64,000 bases of DNA, taken from positions 3,045,501-3,109,500 of the forward strand of contig NZ_CP162133.1 of assembly GCF_040833955.1 (NCBI RefSeq), in the 5' to 3' direction. The stretch is from Leptospira sp. WS60.C2. GTDB taxonomy: Bacteria > Spirochaetota > Leptospiria > Leptospirales > Leptospiraceae. This document shows, piece by piece, positions 1 through 8,733 of the stretch (position 1 is the first letter of the stretch; each line of letters starts with the position of its first letter). The notes below the pieces were generated by a model, which was given only the letters and a program-made list of their open reading frames with translations, did not search any database and was not told the DNA's origin. Position numbers and translations under genes: made by a program.

Positions 1-587
1 CGAGACATCTTAGAAATTATTATATTACTATCGGTATCCTTGGACTTTCTGTTTTATCCGCAATTGCGGTACACAAATCGATTCCTTTCCGCGAAAACCA
101 AGTGATCCGACTCACCGCCTTTTTAAATCCAGACCAGTTCAAACAAGGGGCAGGTTACCAACTCCGTGCTTCCAAACCGGCAGTCGGTTCCGGAAAGGTA
201 TTCGGAAAAGGACTTTTCCATGGAGAGATGACAGAAGGAAGAGTCCCTCATGTTCCGGAATCGGGAACAGACTTTATTTTTGCGTCTTGGGCAGAACAAA
301 CAGGTTTTTTTGGAAGTGTACTGTTACTTTTCTTTTTGATGTCCATTCCACTAAGAGGTTTACAAATTAGTTTTGAAAGTAAGGATCGTTTTGGTTCCCT
401 ACTTGCAGCAGGAATTGTCGCAATGATTTTTTTCCACATAGCGATTAACGTGGGTATTGTGATTGGACTTCTCCCTGTAACAGGTGTTCCGCTGACTTTT
501 ATGAGTTATGGTGGTTCCCATTTGGTGATGGCAATGACAGCTGTTGGAATCATTTTATCCATCAAAAAACGTAAGTTTGCGAACTAA
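1..587 (+). CDS. rodA: RodA/FtsW-type SEDS peptidoglycan polymerase, C-terminal part
   Basis: The gene is cut by the window edge; the reading frame is open from base 3 with no stop, so only the C-terminal part is present. It carries the SEDS signature [10 protein letters not shown], a following hydrophobic helix, and the terminal YGGSHLV segment typical of RodA/MrdB. SEDS proteins are multi-pass inner-membrane glycan polymerases that work with a class B PBP in cell elongation. RodA fits better than FtsW because of the extended loop before [10 protein letters not shown], but separating the two paralogues needs the missing N-terminus. The next gene follows after 9 bases, so the two are probably co-transcribed. 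Confidence 0.85.
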   Translation, partial: RHLRNYYITIGILGLSVLSAIAVHKSIPFRENQVIRLTAFLNPDQFKQGAGYQLRASKPAVGSGKVFGKGLFHGEMTEGRVPHVPESGTDFIFASWAEQTGFFGSVLLLFFLMSIPLRGLQISFESKDRFGSLLAAGIVAMIFFHIAINVGIVIGLLPVTGVPLTFMSYGGSHLVMAMTAVGIILSIKKRKFAN

Positions 588-596
588 GATTTCACA

Positions 597-1394
597 ATGA
601 AACCTACCAAAAAAATTCTGGATGCGAATGAATTCTTCCAAACCAAAGTTAGGTTAGAAGAGGAACTCATCCATCTAGAAGGATTGGAACGGGAAGTAAA
701 CGAACAAATCACGAAGTTAGTTGAGTTATCCGAAAAACTGATTGTTTGTTCGGAGTCCAATGAATCTCCCTATTTTTTACAACGTAGCAAACGTCTGAAT
801 GCGGAAATCCTCAAGTTCAAGATCAAAAACGAATACAAACAGAAGGAATTTGATTCCCTCTACCATATCTTGGATAAAATCAAATCGGAGGATAAAATTG
901 AATTTTTGGATTCTGCTTTAAAAAATCGAATTTCAAAAATTGCACACCATTTGGTGAAAAAAAAGGAAGTCCAAAATTCATCCTCGATTGATTCATCCAT
1001 CCAAAAAGGAAAGATAAAAACAAATTCAGGAAAACTCAGTTTTATCTGTTATGTATTAGAAGGAGTTCATTTTCTTTTACCCAAAAAATCATACCGAGTT
1101 CTTCGTAATATACCTGCCTTCAAAAAACAAATTAAAATCAAAGATAAATTGATTCCTATGTTTCCTGGTCCTGGTTTTATCCTAATGGAAGATGGAGAAT
1201 CCAAAAACAAACATGTGATTCTTACTAAAAATTCAGAGAAAGAAGAATGTGGTTTTTACTTTGATGAGTTAAAAGAAGACTGGGCAATCTCTAAAACGTC
1301 TTTGGATGCCATCTTAGAAAAAGAATCCAATCACAAGACCATTGCGGGTAAAATCAAACGCAAAGGAAAACTCTATCATGTTGTCAAACTTTGA
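597..1394 (+). CDS. Hypothetical cytoplasmic protein with N-terminal coiled coil
   Basis: This is a 265-residue, Lys/Glu-rich protein with no signal peptide and no membrane segment. Residues about 15-50 and 65-95 have heptad-like spacing and probably form coiled coils. The C-terminal half (from about 145) looks globular, with alternating beta-type segments and the ending KGKLYHVVKL. I recognise no family. It starts 9 bases after the rodA stop, so it probably shares the rodA transcript and could have a cell-envelope role, but that is only a guess from position. Confidence 0.6.
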   Translation: MKPTKKILDANEFFQTKVRLEEELIHLEGLEREVNEQITKLVELSEKLIVCSESNESPYFLQRSKRLNAEILKFKIKNEYKQKEFDSLYHILDKIKSEDKIEFLDSALKNRISKIAHHLVKKKEVQNSSSIDSSIQKGKIKTNSGKLSFICYVLEGVHFLLPKKSYRVLRNIPAFKKQIKIKDKLIPMFPGPGFILMEDGESKNKHVILTKNSEKEECGFYFDELKEDWAISKTSLDAILEKESNHKTIAGKIKRKGKLYHVVKL

Positions 1395-1408
1395 TAAAAT
1401 CAAACCAA

Positions 1409-2338
1409 CTATAATTGCAAAACTCGTAAGCTTGTTTCTCTATCTTTGGTAAGTTGGTTTTTTAAAGCATCGATTCCGCTGAACTTTTGTTCATCGCGAA
1501 TTTTTTTTACCATTTCCAATTCAATTTCTTTTCCGTACAAATTTCCATCAAAATCAAAAATATTCACTTCCACATGCAAACCTAACCCATCAAAGGTGGG
1601 ATTAAACCCGATGTTTACCATTCCTTTGTGGTCTTTCCCATTGAATTTCACAAAACAGGCGTACACACCTACGGAAGGGAGAAGTTTATCATTTGGAACT
1701 CGAAGATTGGCAGTAGGAAACCCGATGGTTCGGCCACGTTTGGCTCCTTCCATAACGGTGCCTGAAATATGATAGTTTCGTCCAAGTAGGATTTTTGCCT
1801 CTTCCATTTCTCCCTTGTCGAGAAACCCTCGAATGAGTGAAGATGAAATTTTACTGTCTTTTTTTAAAACGGCTTCTCTAAGTTCTACCGTATAACCATA
1901 CTTAGCTTTGTAATTGTCGAGCAGTGTAAAATCGCCACGTCTTTCAGCACCAAAAAAATGATTATAACCAATCACGATGTGTTTTGCATGCAAGGTGTTC
2001 ATCATGATCTTTTCTAAAAAATCTTCCGCGGACATTTTCGAAAGAGAGATTGTAAAATCTAAAACAATGAGGTAGTCGATTCCAAAACCGCAAATGAGTT
2101 CTTCCTTTTCCGATTCAGAAGAAAGGTATTTGAAATTTGGTTTTTTTCCCAGGACAACAGCCGGGTTTGGAAAGTAGGTAACGACAACAGAAGGTATCCC
2201 AAGTTCTTTTGCTTTTTCCACTGTCCGTAACAAAAGTGTTTGGTGACCAACATGAATACCGTCAAAATTTCCAAGTGTCAAGGAAGAGCCTTTTGGGAAT
2301 TCATTTTGGATCGATTCTAAAGAGCGAATAATTTTCAA
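1409..2338 (-). CDS. ribF: Bifunctional riboflavin kinase / FAD synthetase
   Basis: The product converts riboflavin to FMN and then FAD in the cytoplasm. The N-terminal nucleotidyltransferase domain has GNFDGIHVGH at residues 23-32 and the SSLIRGFL motif near residue 168. The C-terminal riboflavin kinase domain has GRTIGFPTANL near 202-212, GVYACF and NIGFNPTFDG. The length of 309 aa is normal for bacterial RibF. It ends close to the convergent upstream gene at 1394. No FMN riboswitch is visible ahead of the start. The two-domain order and all core motifs make this call secure. Confidence 0.95.
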   Translation of the reverse strand: MKIIRSLESIQNEFPKGSSLTLGNFDGIHVGHQTLLLRTVEKAKELGIPSVVVTYFPNPAVVLGKKPNFKYLSSESEKEELICGFGIDYLIVLDFTISLSKMSAEDFLEKIMMNTLHAKHIVIGYNHFFGAERRGDFTLLDNYKAKYGYTVELREAVLKKDSKISSSLIRGFLDKGEMEEAKILLGRNYHISGTVMEGAKRGRTIGFPTANLRVPNDKLLPSVGVYACFVKFNGKDHKGMVNIGFNPTFDGLGLHVEVNIFDFDGNLYGKEIELEMVKKIRDEQKFSGIDALKNQLTKDRETSLRVLQL

Positions 2339-2374
2339 AGGGGGACTTGTCTCGTAATCCGATACTTGGAATAG

Positions 2375-2944
2375 GTGCTACCATTGAAACTACGAATCCT
2401 TCTCTTTACGGCAATCTTTTTATCAAACATAGGTACACTCTTCGCAGATGGTTCCCAAATTCCCAAACAGGAATTTGGACTTGAAGAAGGATTACTCCCT
2501 GAAGACATTTCAACCTATCCTGAACTCAAAACCTGGGCCATTTACCAATCCTATGAATTGGAACCTGATGCTCCCCATTTGGGATTACAAGATTCCATCT
2601 GCCGTATGGTACCTGAATCAGGGCTTCGGTTTTTACTCGAAAAACCAAGCCAATCCAAATCGACTGTCTATCTCTATTTGGACCTAACAAAATACCGCCC
2701 GCTCAAGGGTTCCAAATTCAAACCAAGAAAGCTCAAAATCCTTGTGAATGGAAAACCAAAACGTTCCATTTTGAATGAGAGATACCAAGGGTTCCAAAAT
2801 CCCGTAGAAATCCCTCTAGAACCGTCTGAATACCCGGATGGAAAAATTTACGTAGAGTTATTGCCAAGCCAAAACGCAGTTGGTCGGTTCTGGGGAATTT
2901 GGGATGCCTTTGTGGTGGAAAATCGCTTAGAAGAGAAAGAATGA
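2375..2944 (+). CDS. Hypothetical secreted protein
   Basis: This 189-residue protein begins with a signal-peptide-like stretch (LRILLFTAIFLSNIGTLFADG), so it is probably exported to the periplasm. The start is uncertain: a GTG at 2375 gives the listed protein, while a TTG at 2384 sits about 6 bases after AGGTG and would give MKLRILL. The mature part is rich in Pro and Glu and looks like a beta-rich domain, with ILVNGKPKRS and a conserved-looking GRFWGIWDAF near the end. No family is recognised. The stop at 2944 directly abuts the stop of the convergent STAS gene. Confidence 0.6.
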   Translation: MLPLKLRILLFTAIFLSNIGTLFADGSQIPKQEFGLEEGLLPEDISTYPELKTWAIYQSYELEPDAPHLGLQDSICRMVPESGLRFLLEKPSQSKSTVYLYLDLTKYRPLKGSKFKPRKLKILVNGKPKRSILNERYQGFQNPVEIPLEPSEYPDGKIYVELLPSQNAVGRFWGIWDAFVVENRLEEKE

Positions 2945-3289
2945 CTACACCGCGTATTTTTCGCGGTATTCGTCCTCACTAATGGTTTGGAAATAACTCG
3001 TAAGCCCTGCAACTTTGAATACCTTCTCAATGGCTGGTTTCATGTTAGCAATGGAGAACTTTCCCTGCAATTCTTGGACATAATTCAGCTGTTTGATGAG
3101 CATTCCAATTCCAGACGAGTCAATATAATTCAATTTTTCTAAATTGATGATGACATGCAGGTTTGAAGTTGGTTGGTTTGGAATATTGGTTTCGAGGAAG
3201 TTCTTGAAATCCAAGGAAGTGTATATATCCAAACTTCCTGAAATGCTGATCACAAAAGCGTCTGCATTCTTTTTCAGATTTATTTCCAT
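2945..3289 (-). CDS. STAS-domain anti-sigma factor antagonist
   Basis: This 114-aa single STAS domain has the conserved loop NYIDSSGIGML, with the candidate phosphorylation serine at residue 58 (D57-S58-S59-G60), as in SpoIIAA/RsbV-type antagonists. Such proteins bind an anti-sigma kinase when unphosphorylated and are reset by SpoIIE-type phosphatases. A SpoIIE-domain phosphatase lies elsewhere in this window (41957-43933), but no link between the two can be shown. No anti-sigma kinase is adjacent. The gene is convergent with its right-hand neighbour on this map (2375-2944), with no gap between stops. Confidence 0.85.
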   Translation of the reverse strand: MEINLKKNADAFVISISGSLDIYTSLDFKNFLETNIPNQPTSNLHVIINLEKLNYIDSSGIGMLIKQLNYVQELQGKFSIANMKPAIEKVFKVAGLTSYFQTISEDEYREKYAV

Positions 3290-3408
3290 GGGAGACCTAC
3301 CGCTAACGTCCGGTTTTTACGTTTTTTATTCAACCTTATTTTTAACAAATTAATAATTTCATTTCAAAAGTCGAAGATAGATATAGAGTCTACTATCTGG
3401 GAGTTCGT

Positions 3409-4128
3409 ATGCGTACCTCGTTTGTCTTAATTTTTACCTTTCTTTTCACATTTGGGCTTTTTGCCGCAGATGAAAAAAATGAACCTGTGAACCAATCGGA
3501 TGCTCATAGGCTAAATCCAGATGGAAGCATTGCCCTGATTCCTTACAATGCGAAACAGCAGCAAAAAATCGAACGAATCGGTAAAGAAGTGGATGATTAC
3601 CACGCGGTGATCAATGAAAAAGTTAAGTTTCTCAATTTTGAGAAAAAAATCAAAGATAGTCGTTATGGACAAGTGACAAATGCGAGGGAAATCCACCTCC
3701 CATATGAGCCACGTTATGTGATGCACAGCCGTTTTGTGATGAAATTGAAAGGTGGCGGTGGTGCTGAAGGCGGTGGATTTTCACTTGATGAACTCTCTTT
3801 TTGGTCACGCAAATCTTTGACAGAAAAAGGAAAAGAGCCTGTCACAACTTACAGAGAGTTAAAAAATAATACTTCCGGTGGTGTAAAAGGACTCGTTTTA
3901 TCGGTACGAACTGTTACAAATGCAGATGACAACACTCTAAACTATGAGTTAGAAAAAATCCAAAGCCCATGGGAACGTCTTCGTTTGGCAACTGCCTACC
4001 GTGATCGACTCCGTGAAGTGGCACGAACCATTGACCGTTACATCCAAGCAAAAGGAAAATTGGAAGCTAGAATGGTTTCTGAATCGATTTTGGAAGTATC
4101 TGTAAGTGGAGATTTCCAAGAGCCTTAA
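3409..4128 (+). CDS. Hypothetical exported protein
   Basis: This 239-aa protein has a clear signal peptide (MRTSFVLIFTFLFTFGLFA, with cleavage likely after FAA). The mature region contains a charged, possibly helical segment (residues 45-90), a Gly-rich patch KGGGGAEGGGF near 115-125, and a C-terminal helical segment with many Arg and Glu residues. It looks like a periplasmic structural or flagella-associated type of protein, but I cannot assign a family. The DnaJ-like gene follows 28 bases downstream, suggesting co-transcription. The 119-base gap upstream probably holds its promoter; I see no clear -35/-10 pair in it. Confidence 0.6.
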   Translation: MRTSFVLIFTFLFTFGLFAADEKNEPVNQSDAHRLNPDGSIALIPYNAKQQQKIERIGKEVDDYHAVINEKVKFLNFEKKIKDSRYGQVTNAREIHLPYEPRYVMHSRFVMKLKGGGGAEGGGFSLDELSFWSRKSLTEKGKEPVTTYRELKNNTSGGVKGLVLSVRTVTNADDNTLNYELEKIQSPWERLRLATAYRDRLREVARTIDRYIQAKGKLEARMVSESILEVSVSGDFQEP

Positions 4129-4156
4129 TCAAAAACTGGTGGGATTTTAGTTTTAG

Positions 4157-4852
4157 ATGCCACCTCAAAACATTAATCTATACGAAGTACTAGAAATTCC
4201 ATTTGGAGCAACGACGGAAGAAGTAAAGTCTTCCTTCCGTCGTCTCGCAAAACTTTACCATCCTGATAATCCCATCACGGGTTCGTATGCAAAGTTTCAA
4301 ACAATCCATTTTGCTTACCAAACTCTAACTGGCATACACAGAAGACAGTATGACGAAGAATTTAAAAAAAATTATGCCAAAGCATTCTTAAAACGAAAAC
4401 TTGAAGAACATCCCATCATCCTTCCTGTCTCCCGCGTTCGATTTACAACGGGAATCATTGACCTTGCAAAACGTGGATTAATGCGGAAAGGTTTTCGCAA
4501 TAAAGACAGAAGAAAGGTAACTGGAATCGATTACGATCTAGTGATCGATTTAAAAGAATCAGAAACCAATAGACCTGTGATTGTTGTGATACCACTCACT
4601 GTTCGAATCGTGTGTCGTGATTGTATGGGAAGTGATCCTCACTGTCCTGCTTGTAATGGAAGAGGTAGTTACAAAGGTTATAGAAAGTTAAATGTAGAAT
4701 TTCCTGTATCCACTCTGATCCCATCAAAAATTTTTGAATTTGATCTTTCCAAATTTCGTCCCGATTCGTTCACCCACTTTAAGAAAAAAAACCTTCGAGT
4801 CAAACTACTCGTTCACAAAAATATCCCTTTACGGACAAAGACTGCTGTCTAA
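4157..4852 (+). CDS. DnaJ-domain protein with a partial cysteine zinc motif
   Basis: The N-terminal J domain occupies residues about 6-68 and carries the HPD motif at 35-37 (KLYHPDNP), which is needed to stimulate DnaK ATPase. Unlike a full DnaJ there is no Gly/Phe-rich linker. Only two CxxC pairs are present (C153/C156 and C163/C166), against four CxxCxGxG repeats in canonical type I DnaJ. The remaining C-terminus resembles a single short substrate-binding domain. At 231 aa it is far shorter than DnaJ (about 375 aa), so it is a specialised co-chaperone, not dnaJ itself. Confidence 0.8.
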   Translation: MPPQNINLYEVLEIPFGATTEEVKSSFRRLAKLYHPDNPITGSYAKFQTIHFAYQTLTGIHRRQYDEEFKKNYAKAFLKRKLEEHPIILPVSRVRFTTGIIDLAKRGLMRKGFRNKDRRKVTGIDYDLVIDLKESETNRPVIVVIPLTVRIVCRDCMGSDPHCPACNGRGSYKGYRKLNVEFPVSTLIPSKIFEFDLSKFRPDSFTHFKKKNLRVKLLVHKNIPLRTKTAV

Positions 4853-4863
4853 AAAGGAAATTG

Positions 4864-5880
4864 ATGGAAAAGATCCCTAAGGTTTTATTTGTATCCCCTC
4901 TTTATAAAGAAAAGATTTGGGGAGGCAGAAAACTAGAGTCCCAATTAGGACGTAAGATTCCAGAAGGACTCATTGGAGAATCTTGGGAAGTATCCGTATA
5001 TGGCTCCGACATATCCCCCATTCAAAATTCCGAGTTCCATAACCTTCCCCTAACGGATCTCATCAAAAAAGCACCTAACGAAGTTTTGGGTGCCCCATTT
5101 GCTAAATCCGGATTACCTCTCCTAGTAAAAGTCATCGATGCAAGAGAAAAACTTTCCGTACAAGTTCACCCTGATGACGACTATGCCTTAAAATACGACC
5201 CAAAATCGAATGGAAAAAAAGAATGTTGGTACGTTTTGTCCGCAGATCCTGGAGCAGAACTTGTTGTTGGATTTGATATCGATACAAATCGCGATGAGTA
5301 TGAATCTTTGGTGAAACAAAACTTAGGTGAAGCTGTTCTAAAGAAATGGAAAGTAAAACCTGGGGATGTATTTTTACTCAATCCAGGAACCATCCATGCC
5401 ATTGGAGGAGGTGTTGTCTTATTAGAAGTGCAACAATCTTCCGATTCCACCTATCGTGTTTATGACTATGGTCGAATTGGTGATGATGGAAAACCAAGAG
5501 AACTTCATTTAGAGAAGGCTTTATCTGTTTTGCAGTTTCATAAATCAAAAGGAGATGAAAAATTAGAAAAACAACTGATTGGTTACCATCCTTTCCCTCG
5601 TTATAGTTTCACTTCCAACGATAAATTTCGTTTGGAATCATGGGAATTTGACCAAGCACAAAACTTCACTTTTTCTTCCTTATCTGAGCCAAAATGTTTT
5701 GGTATTTTTTTCACAATTTCCGGTTCCGTTTATATTCCAGAGTTACAACGTGTTGTAGGTCCCAATGAAACCTTCCTCGTAACGGCAACTGGATTTCAGG
5801 AAACCATTAATGCATACGCGGCACCAGGAACCAAGTTAGCATATATGTCTGCCGGAACCGATACTGTAAAATATCAATAG
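4864..5880 (+). CDS. manA: Mannose-6-phosphate isomerase, class I
   Basis: The product interconverts mannose 6-phosphate and fructose 6-phosphate, feeding GDP-mannose and polysaccharide synthesis. Zinc-site motifs are visible: KLSVQVHPDD around residue 98-107, and GTIHAIGGG near 177 within a cupin fold. The N-terminal PLYKEKIWGGRKL is typical of class I enzymes. The length of 338 aa matches the short bacterial class I form. ATG at 4864 is preferred over the adjacent upstream TTG because AAAGGAAATTG lies just ahead of it. It follows the DnaJ-like gene by 11 bases. Confidence 0.93.
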   Translation: MEKIPKVLFVSPLYKEKIWGGRKLESQLGRKIPEGLIGESWEVSVYGSDISPIQNSEFHNLPLTDLIKKAPNEVLGAPFAKSGLPLLVKVIDAREKLSVQVHPDDDYALKYDPKSNGKKECWYVLSADPGAELVVGFDIDTNRDEYESLVKQNLGEAVLKKWKVKPGDVFLLNPGTIHAIGGGVVLLEVQQSSDSTYRVYDYGRIGDDGKPRELHLEKALSVLQFHKSKGDEKLEKQLIGYHPFPRYSFTSNDKFRLESWEFDQAQNFTFSSLSEPKCFGIFFTISGSVYIPELQRVVGPNETFLVTATGFQETINAYAAPGTKLAYMSAGTDTVKYQ

Positions 5881-5935
5881 ACTGCGGGCTTGACTTCTTT
5901 AAAAAATTCCTATAATGGAAGTTAGAGAGGTTTCT

Positions 5936-6238
5936 ATGAAAAAACTTATTTCCATTTTACTCGTGTTAGCGTCTACTTCACTATTCGCGTTGTCCGAACT
6001 AGAGAATTTGATGATTAAAGAGGCAAATTCCCCAGAAAGTAAACAAGCTGCACGTTCTTATCTGAATGCGATGGCAAAAGAAAAAGAACAAAATGCAAAA
6101 CGCCATGAGAAAATGGCTGGTAACAAAGGTGGAAAAGCAATTTCGGAAGCAAAATTCAAAGAACATTGTTTGAATCTTGCAAAAGAATTTAGAGCTGAAG
6201 CAGAAGAATATAAAAAAGCCGCTGACGCTTTAAAATAA
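5936..6238 (+). CDS. Small secreted helical hypothetical protein
   Basis: The chosen ATG at 5936 follows GAGAGG at the right distance and gives a clean signal peptide (KKLISILLVLASTSLFA). An earlier in-frame ATG at 5915 would prepend seven residues ahead of the signal and has no ribosome site. The mature protein is about 80 residues, highly charged and Ala/Lys/Glu-rich, probably all helical, with a single Cys near 80. No known family is recognised. It resembles small periplasmic stress-type proteins, but function is unknown. Confidence 0.65.
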   Translation: MKKLISILLVLASTSLFALSELENLMIKEANSPESKQAARSYLNAMAKEKEQNAKRHEKMAGNKGGKAISEAKFKEHCLNLAKEFRAEAEEYKKAADALK

Positions 6239-6249
6239 CAAATTGAAAT

Positions 6250-7110
6250 TTAGTTGGGCAAAGGAATGCGATCGGTTTCTTTTGGAACTTTTGGAAATTC
6301 ATCCTTTGCCCATCTTTCCTTTGCCAATTCAATCAAGGATTGGTCTGTAGCGACAAAGTTCCAATACAAATGACGTTTTTCTTTTAATGGTTCTCCACCG
6401 AGGAGCATCAAACGACTGTTTTGTTTTGCAAAAAAGGAAACTGTTGATCCTTTCTCAAACAAAACCATACTTCCCATTGCATAGGATTCCCCATTGGATT
6501 CGATCGCACCACGCGCCACATACAAACCCGCTTCTTCGGATTCAGAAAGTTGCCATTCAATTTTTTCTGATTCTAGTTTGATATCGATATCAGCATAAAA
6601 TAGAGGAGAATGTACAACAGCCTGGGATTCTAGTCCTAAAAATTTTCCACCTAACAATCTCAATGTAATGCCATTTTGTTTCCAGACAGGGATTTCGGAT
6701 TCAGAAAGATGTTGAAAACTGGGAGGAATTTGTTCCTTCTCTTTTGGCAAAGCGATCCAAGTTTGAATTCCTTCTAAAACTTCATACTTTGGATCAAATT
6801 TTGATCGTTCACTGTGTACGATACCAGATCCAGCCACCATCCAGTTGGTTTCATTAGGGCGAATGTCCATTTCTACCGCCAAACTATCTCTATGCGTGAT
6901 CACACCATCATATAAAAATGTAATGGTGGCAAGGCCGATATGAGGATGGGCACGAACAACAAGTTCTTCCCCTGTGACGACAGGGACGGGACCAAAATGA
7001 TCAAAGAAAACAAAAGGTCCGATGGATCGTTTTTCCAACGCAGGTAACACCCTTCGGATGATAAAATTGTCTCCTAAATCTTTTTGTTGTCCAGTCAGTG
7101 ATTTTGTCAT
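6250..7110 (-). CDS. Pirin family protein
   Basis: This bicupin protein of 286 aa has the full pirin metal site: H55 and H57 (in RAHPHIGLATITFLYDG), H73 (GVITHRD) and the H99-E101 pair (GIVHSER). Pirins are iron-binding cupins, and some have quercetinase activity; the cellular role of bacterial members varies. The start ATG at 7110 overlaps the stop of the upstream propeller-like gene (7107) by 4 bases, so the two are translationally coupled. No regulator is adjacent. Confidence 0.92.
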   Translation of the reverse strand: MTKSLTGQQKDLGDNFIIRRVLPALEKRSIGPFVFFDHFGPVPVVTGEELVVRAHPHIGLATITFLYDGVITHRDSLAVEMDIRPNETNWMVAGSGIVHSERSKFDPKYEVLEGIQTWIALPKEKEQIPPSFQHLSESEIPVWKQNGITLRLLGGKFLGLESQAVVHSPLFYADIDIKLESEKIEWQLSESEEAGLYVARGAIESNGESYAMGSMVLFEKGSTVSFFAKQNSRLMLLGGEPLKEKRHLYWNFVATDQSLIELAKERWAKDEFPKVPKETDRIPLPN

Positions 7111-8135
7111 TTGCGTTTAGACTTCTTTGCTTTCGGTTTCGGTTTTGCTTTTGTCGTTTTCTTTTTGGGTGAACATTTTGTTTCTTCCACTTTTCCCACA
7201 AAAAGACCAATTGCTTCTTTTCCTTGGGTCCAGTGAGCTTTATCGCGTGCATTAAAATAGAGGATGAATATTTTCTCAGCTTCTGAATATTTTACATCAC
7301 AAGCATACACGTGGCTTGCTTTCCAACCTCTTCCCGTTGGCCCAAGGATGGGTGTATCATTGATACGATCAAAATTAATTCCATCTTCGCTTTGCAAAAA
7401 TAGAATGGCCGAACAAGATTCCTTCCGAACTGGATTCCAAAAAATTCCATTTTGAAATCCTAAATACCTTCCTTTCCAAGGAATCACTTTGATGGAACCT
7501 GCTCCCAAATTACAAAAAGGATCCATTTCATTAGGAGAAATGATTGGATCCGAAAAATAAGAAAATGGTCCTAACGGTGAATTTGCTTCCGCTACTGTAA
7601 TGTATTTAGGCTCACAAAAGCCGCAATCAGGGATCATCACAAGCGAGGAAGAAAAGTACATTCTGTACTTACTTCCAAACTTAACCAAACAGGGATTACT
7701 CACCGATTCTCCAAAGTTTGGATCTTTGTGAAATGAAAATTTAGGAATGATGACAGTTTTAGGACTGGACCATGATTTTAGATCCGTACTTGTTTTTACT
7801 TCAATTCTAGATTTCCATTTTCGAAATGGAAACCAAGACATAAGAACGTGTAAAAATTTGTATTTCTCATAATATAAATAGTAAGTTCCATCTTCAAAAA
7901 AAATAAAAGGTCGCATTGCATTTCGAACAATAGACTTCTTTTTTTTCCATTGGATACCATCTTCTGAAACATACTCTAACACACCGAAGATGTTATGTGC
8001 AAAGAGATGCCAGAGTCCATCTGGACAAGATTCTGGAAATAGAAAACTGGGATCAGCTAAGATCGGAGATGGAAATCCTGGTTTGATGATCGGATCATCT
8101 TGGTAGAGTTGCCAATAGATATTATGTTGGTTCAA
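7107..8135 (-). CDS. GH43/GH32-like five-bladed beta-propeller protein with basic tail
   Basis: This 342-aa protein has repeated blade-like segments such as PFIFFEDGTYYLYYEKY, GSKYRMYFSSS and AILFLQSEDGINFDRI. These resemble the glycosidase clan of five-bladed beta-propellers (families 43, 62, 32, 68 and GH130-like). No signal peptide is present. An ADPSFLF segment near the N-terminus could supply the first acidic residue, but I cannot assign catalytic residues with confidence. The last 25 residues are almost all Lys, Pro, Ala and Thr, an unusual basic tail. It is translationally coupled to the downstream pirin gene. Substrate is unknown. Confidence 0.6.
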   Translation of the reverse strand: MNQHNIYWQLYQDDPIIKPGFPSPILADPSFLFPESCPDGLWHLFAHNIFGVLEYVSEDGIQWKKKKSIVRNAMRPFIFFEDGTYYLYYEKYKFLHVLMSWFPFRKWKSRIEVKTSTDLKSWSSPKTVIIPKFSFHKDPNFGESVSNPCLVKFGSKYRMYFSSSLVMIPDCGFCEPKYITVAEANSPLGPFSYFSDPIISPNEMDPFCNLGAGSIKVIPWKGRYLGFQNGIFWNPVRKESCSAILFLQSEDGINFDRINDTPILGPTGRGWKASHVYACDVKYSEAEKIFILYFNARDKAHWTQGKEAIGLFVGKVEETKCSPKKKTTKAKPKPKAKKSKRK

Positions 8136-8149
8136 ATGTATTAAAATCC

Positions 8150-8728
8150 TTACTTTTCTAAAACTGCTTTTAGATTGGAAAGACCTTCTTCAAAATCATT
8201 TCCAATCAATTCTTCAAAATTCATAAAGAGTAACATCAAATTAAATGGATATGGCATCGTTCCATCAAAACCCCAAATGACTTTCGATTTTTTGGTATCG
8301 AGGGAAGATACTTTCATATAACTTCTTTCCGTTCCTTCGAATGGTTCATAAAATCGAAGTTCAGTTTGCATTTCCATGCTGTCGACATTGATCATTTTGA
8401 TCTCTTGTTCGCCAACTCCCACATCTTTTACTTGGCTTTCCCAACGAGAGATGAAACCAACTTTACCATCTTCACCTTGAAAAGTTTTTTTCATGTTGGG
8501 ATCACGTTTTGCCCATACACTGTATTTCTCTTGGTTCCTCAGTAAACGAATGAAACTAAAAACTTCATCCGCAGGTTTTGTTATATCAATCGATCGTTCC
8601 ACTTGGTAACTAGATGGCAAAAAGATAGCTAACACAAGTGGGATTGCGATGATACCAATGATTCCGATTGAGATTTTTCTTCCGAGACTCATAACCAGTA
8701 AATTTCTATCAAAAGTTTGCTTCGTCAA
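8150..8728 (-). CDS. SRPBCC (START-like) family membrane-anchored protein
   Basis: A single N-terminal membrane segment (about residues 16-34) is followed by a START-like ligand-binding domain beginning YQVERSIDITKPADEVFSF, typical of the polyketide cyclase/dehydrase family. The first start codon is a TTG; an ATG 12 codons later (MSLGRKIS, base 8692) may be the real start. The gene is 5 bases downstream of the GlpT-type transporter stop and 14 bases upstream of the propeller gene, so the four minus-strand genes from 10053 to 6250 probably form one operon. Ligand unknown. Confidence 0.75.
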   Translation of the reverse strand: MTKQTFDRNLLVMSLGRKISIGIIGIIAIPLVLAIFLPSSYQVERSIDITKPADEVFSFIRLLRNQEKYSVWAKRDPNMKKTFQGEDGKVGFISRWESQVKDVGVGEQEIKMINVDSMEMQTELRFYEPFEGTERSYMKVSSLDTKKSKVIWGFDGTMPYPFNLMLLFMNFEELIGNDFEEGLSNLKAVLEK

Positions 8729-8733
8729 TTGAT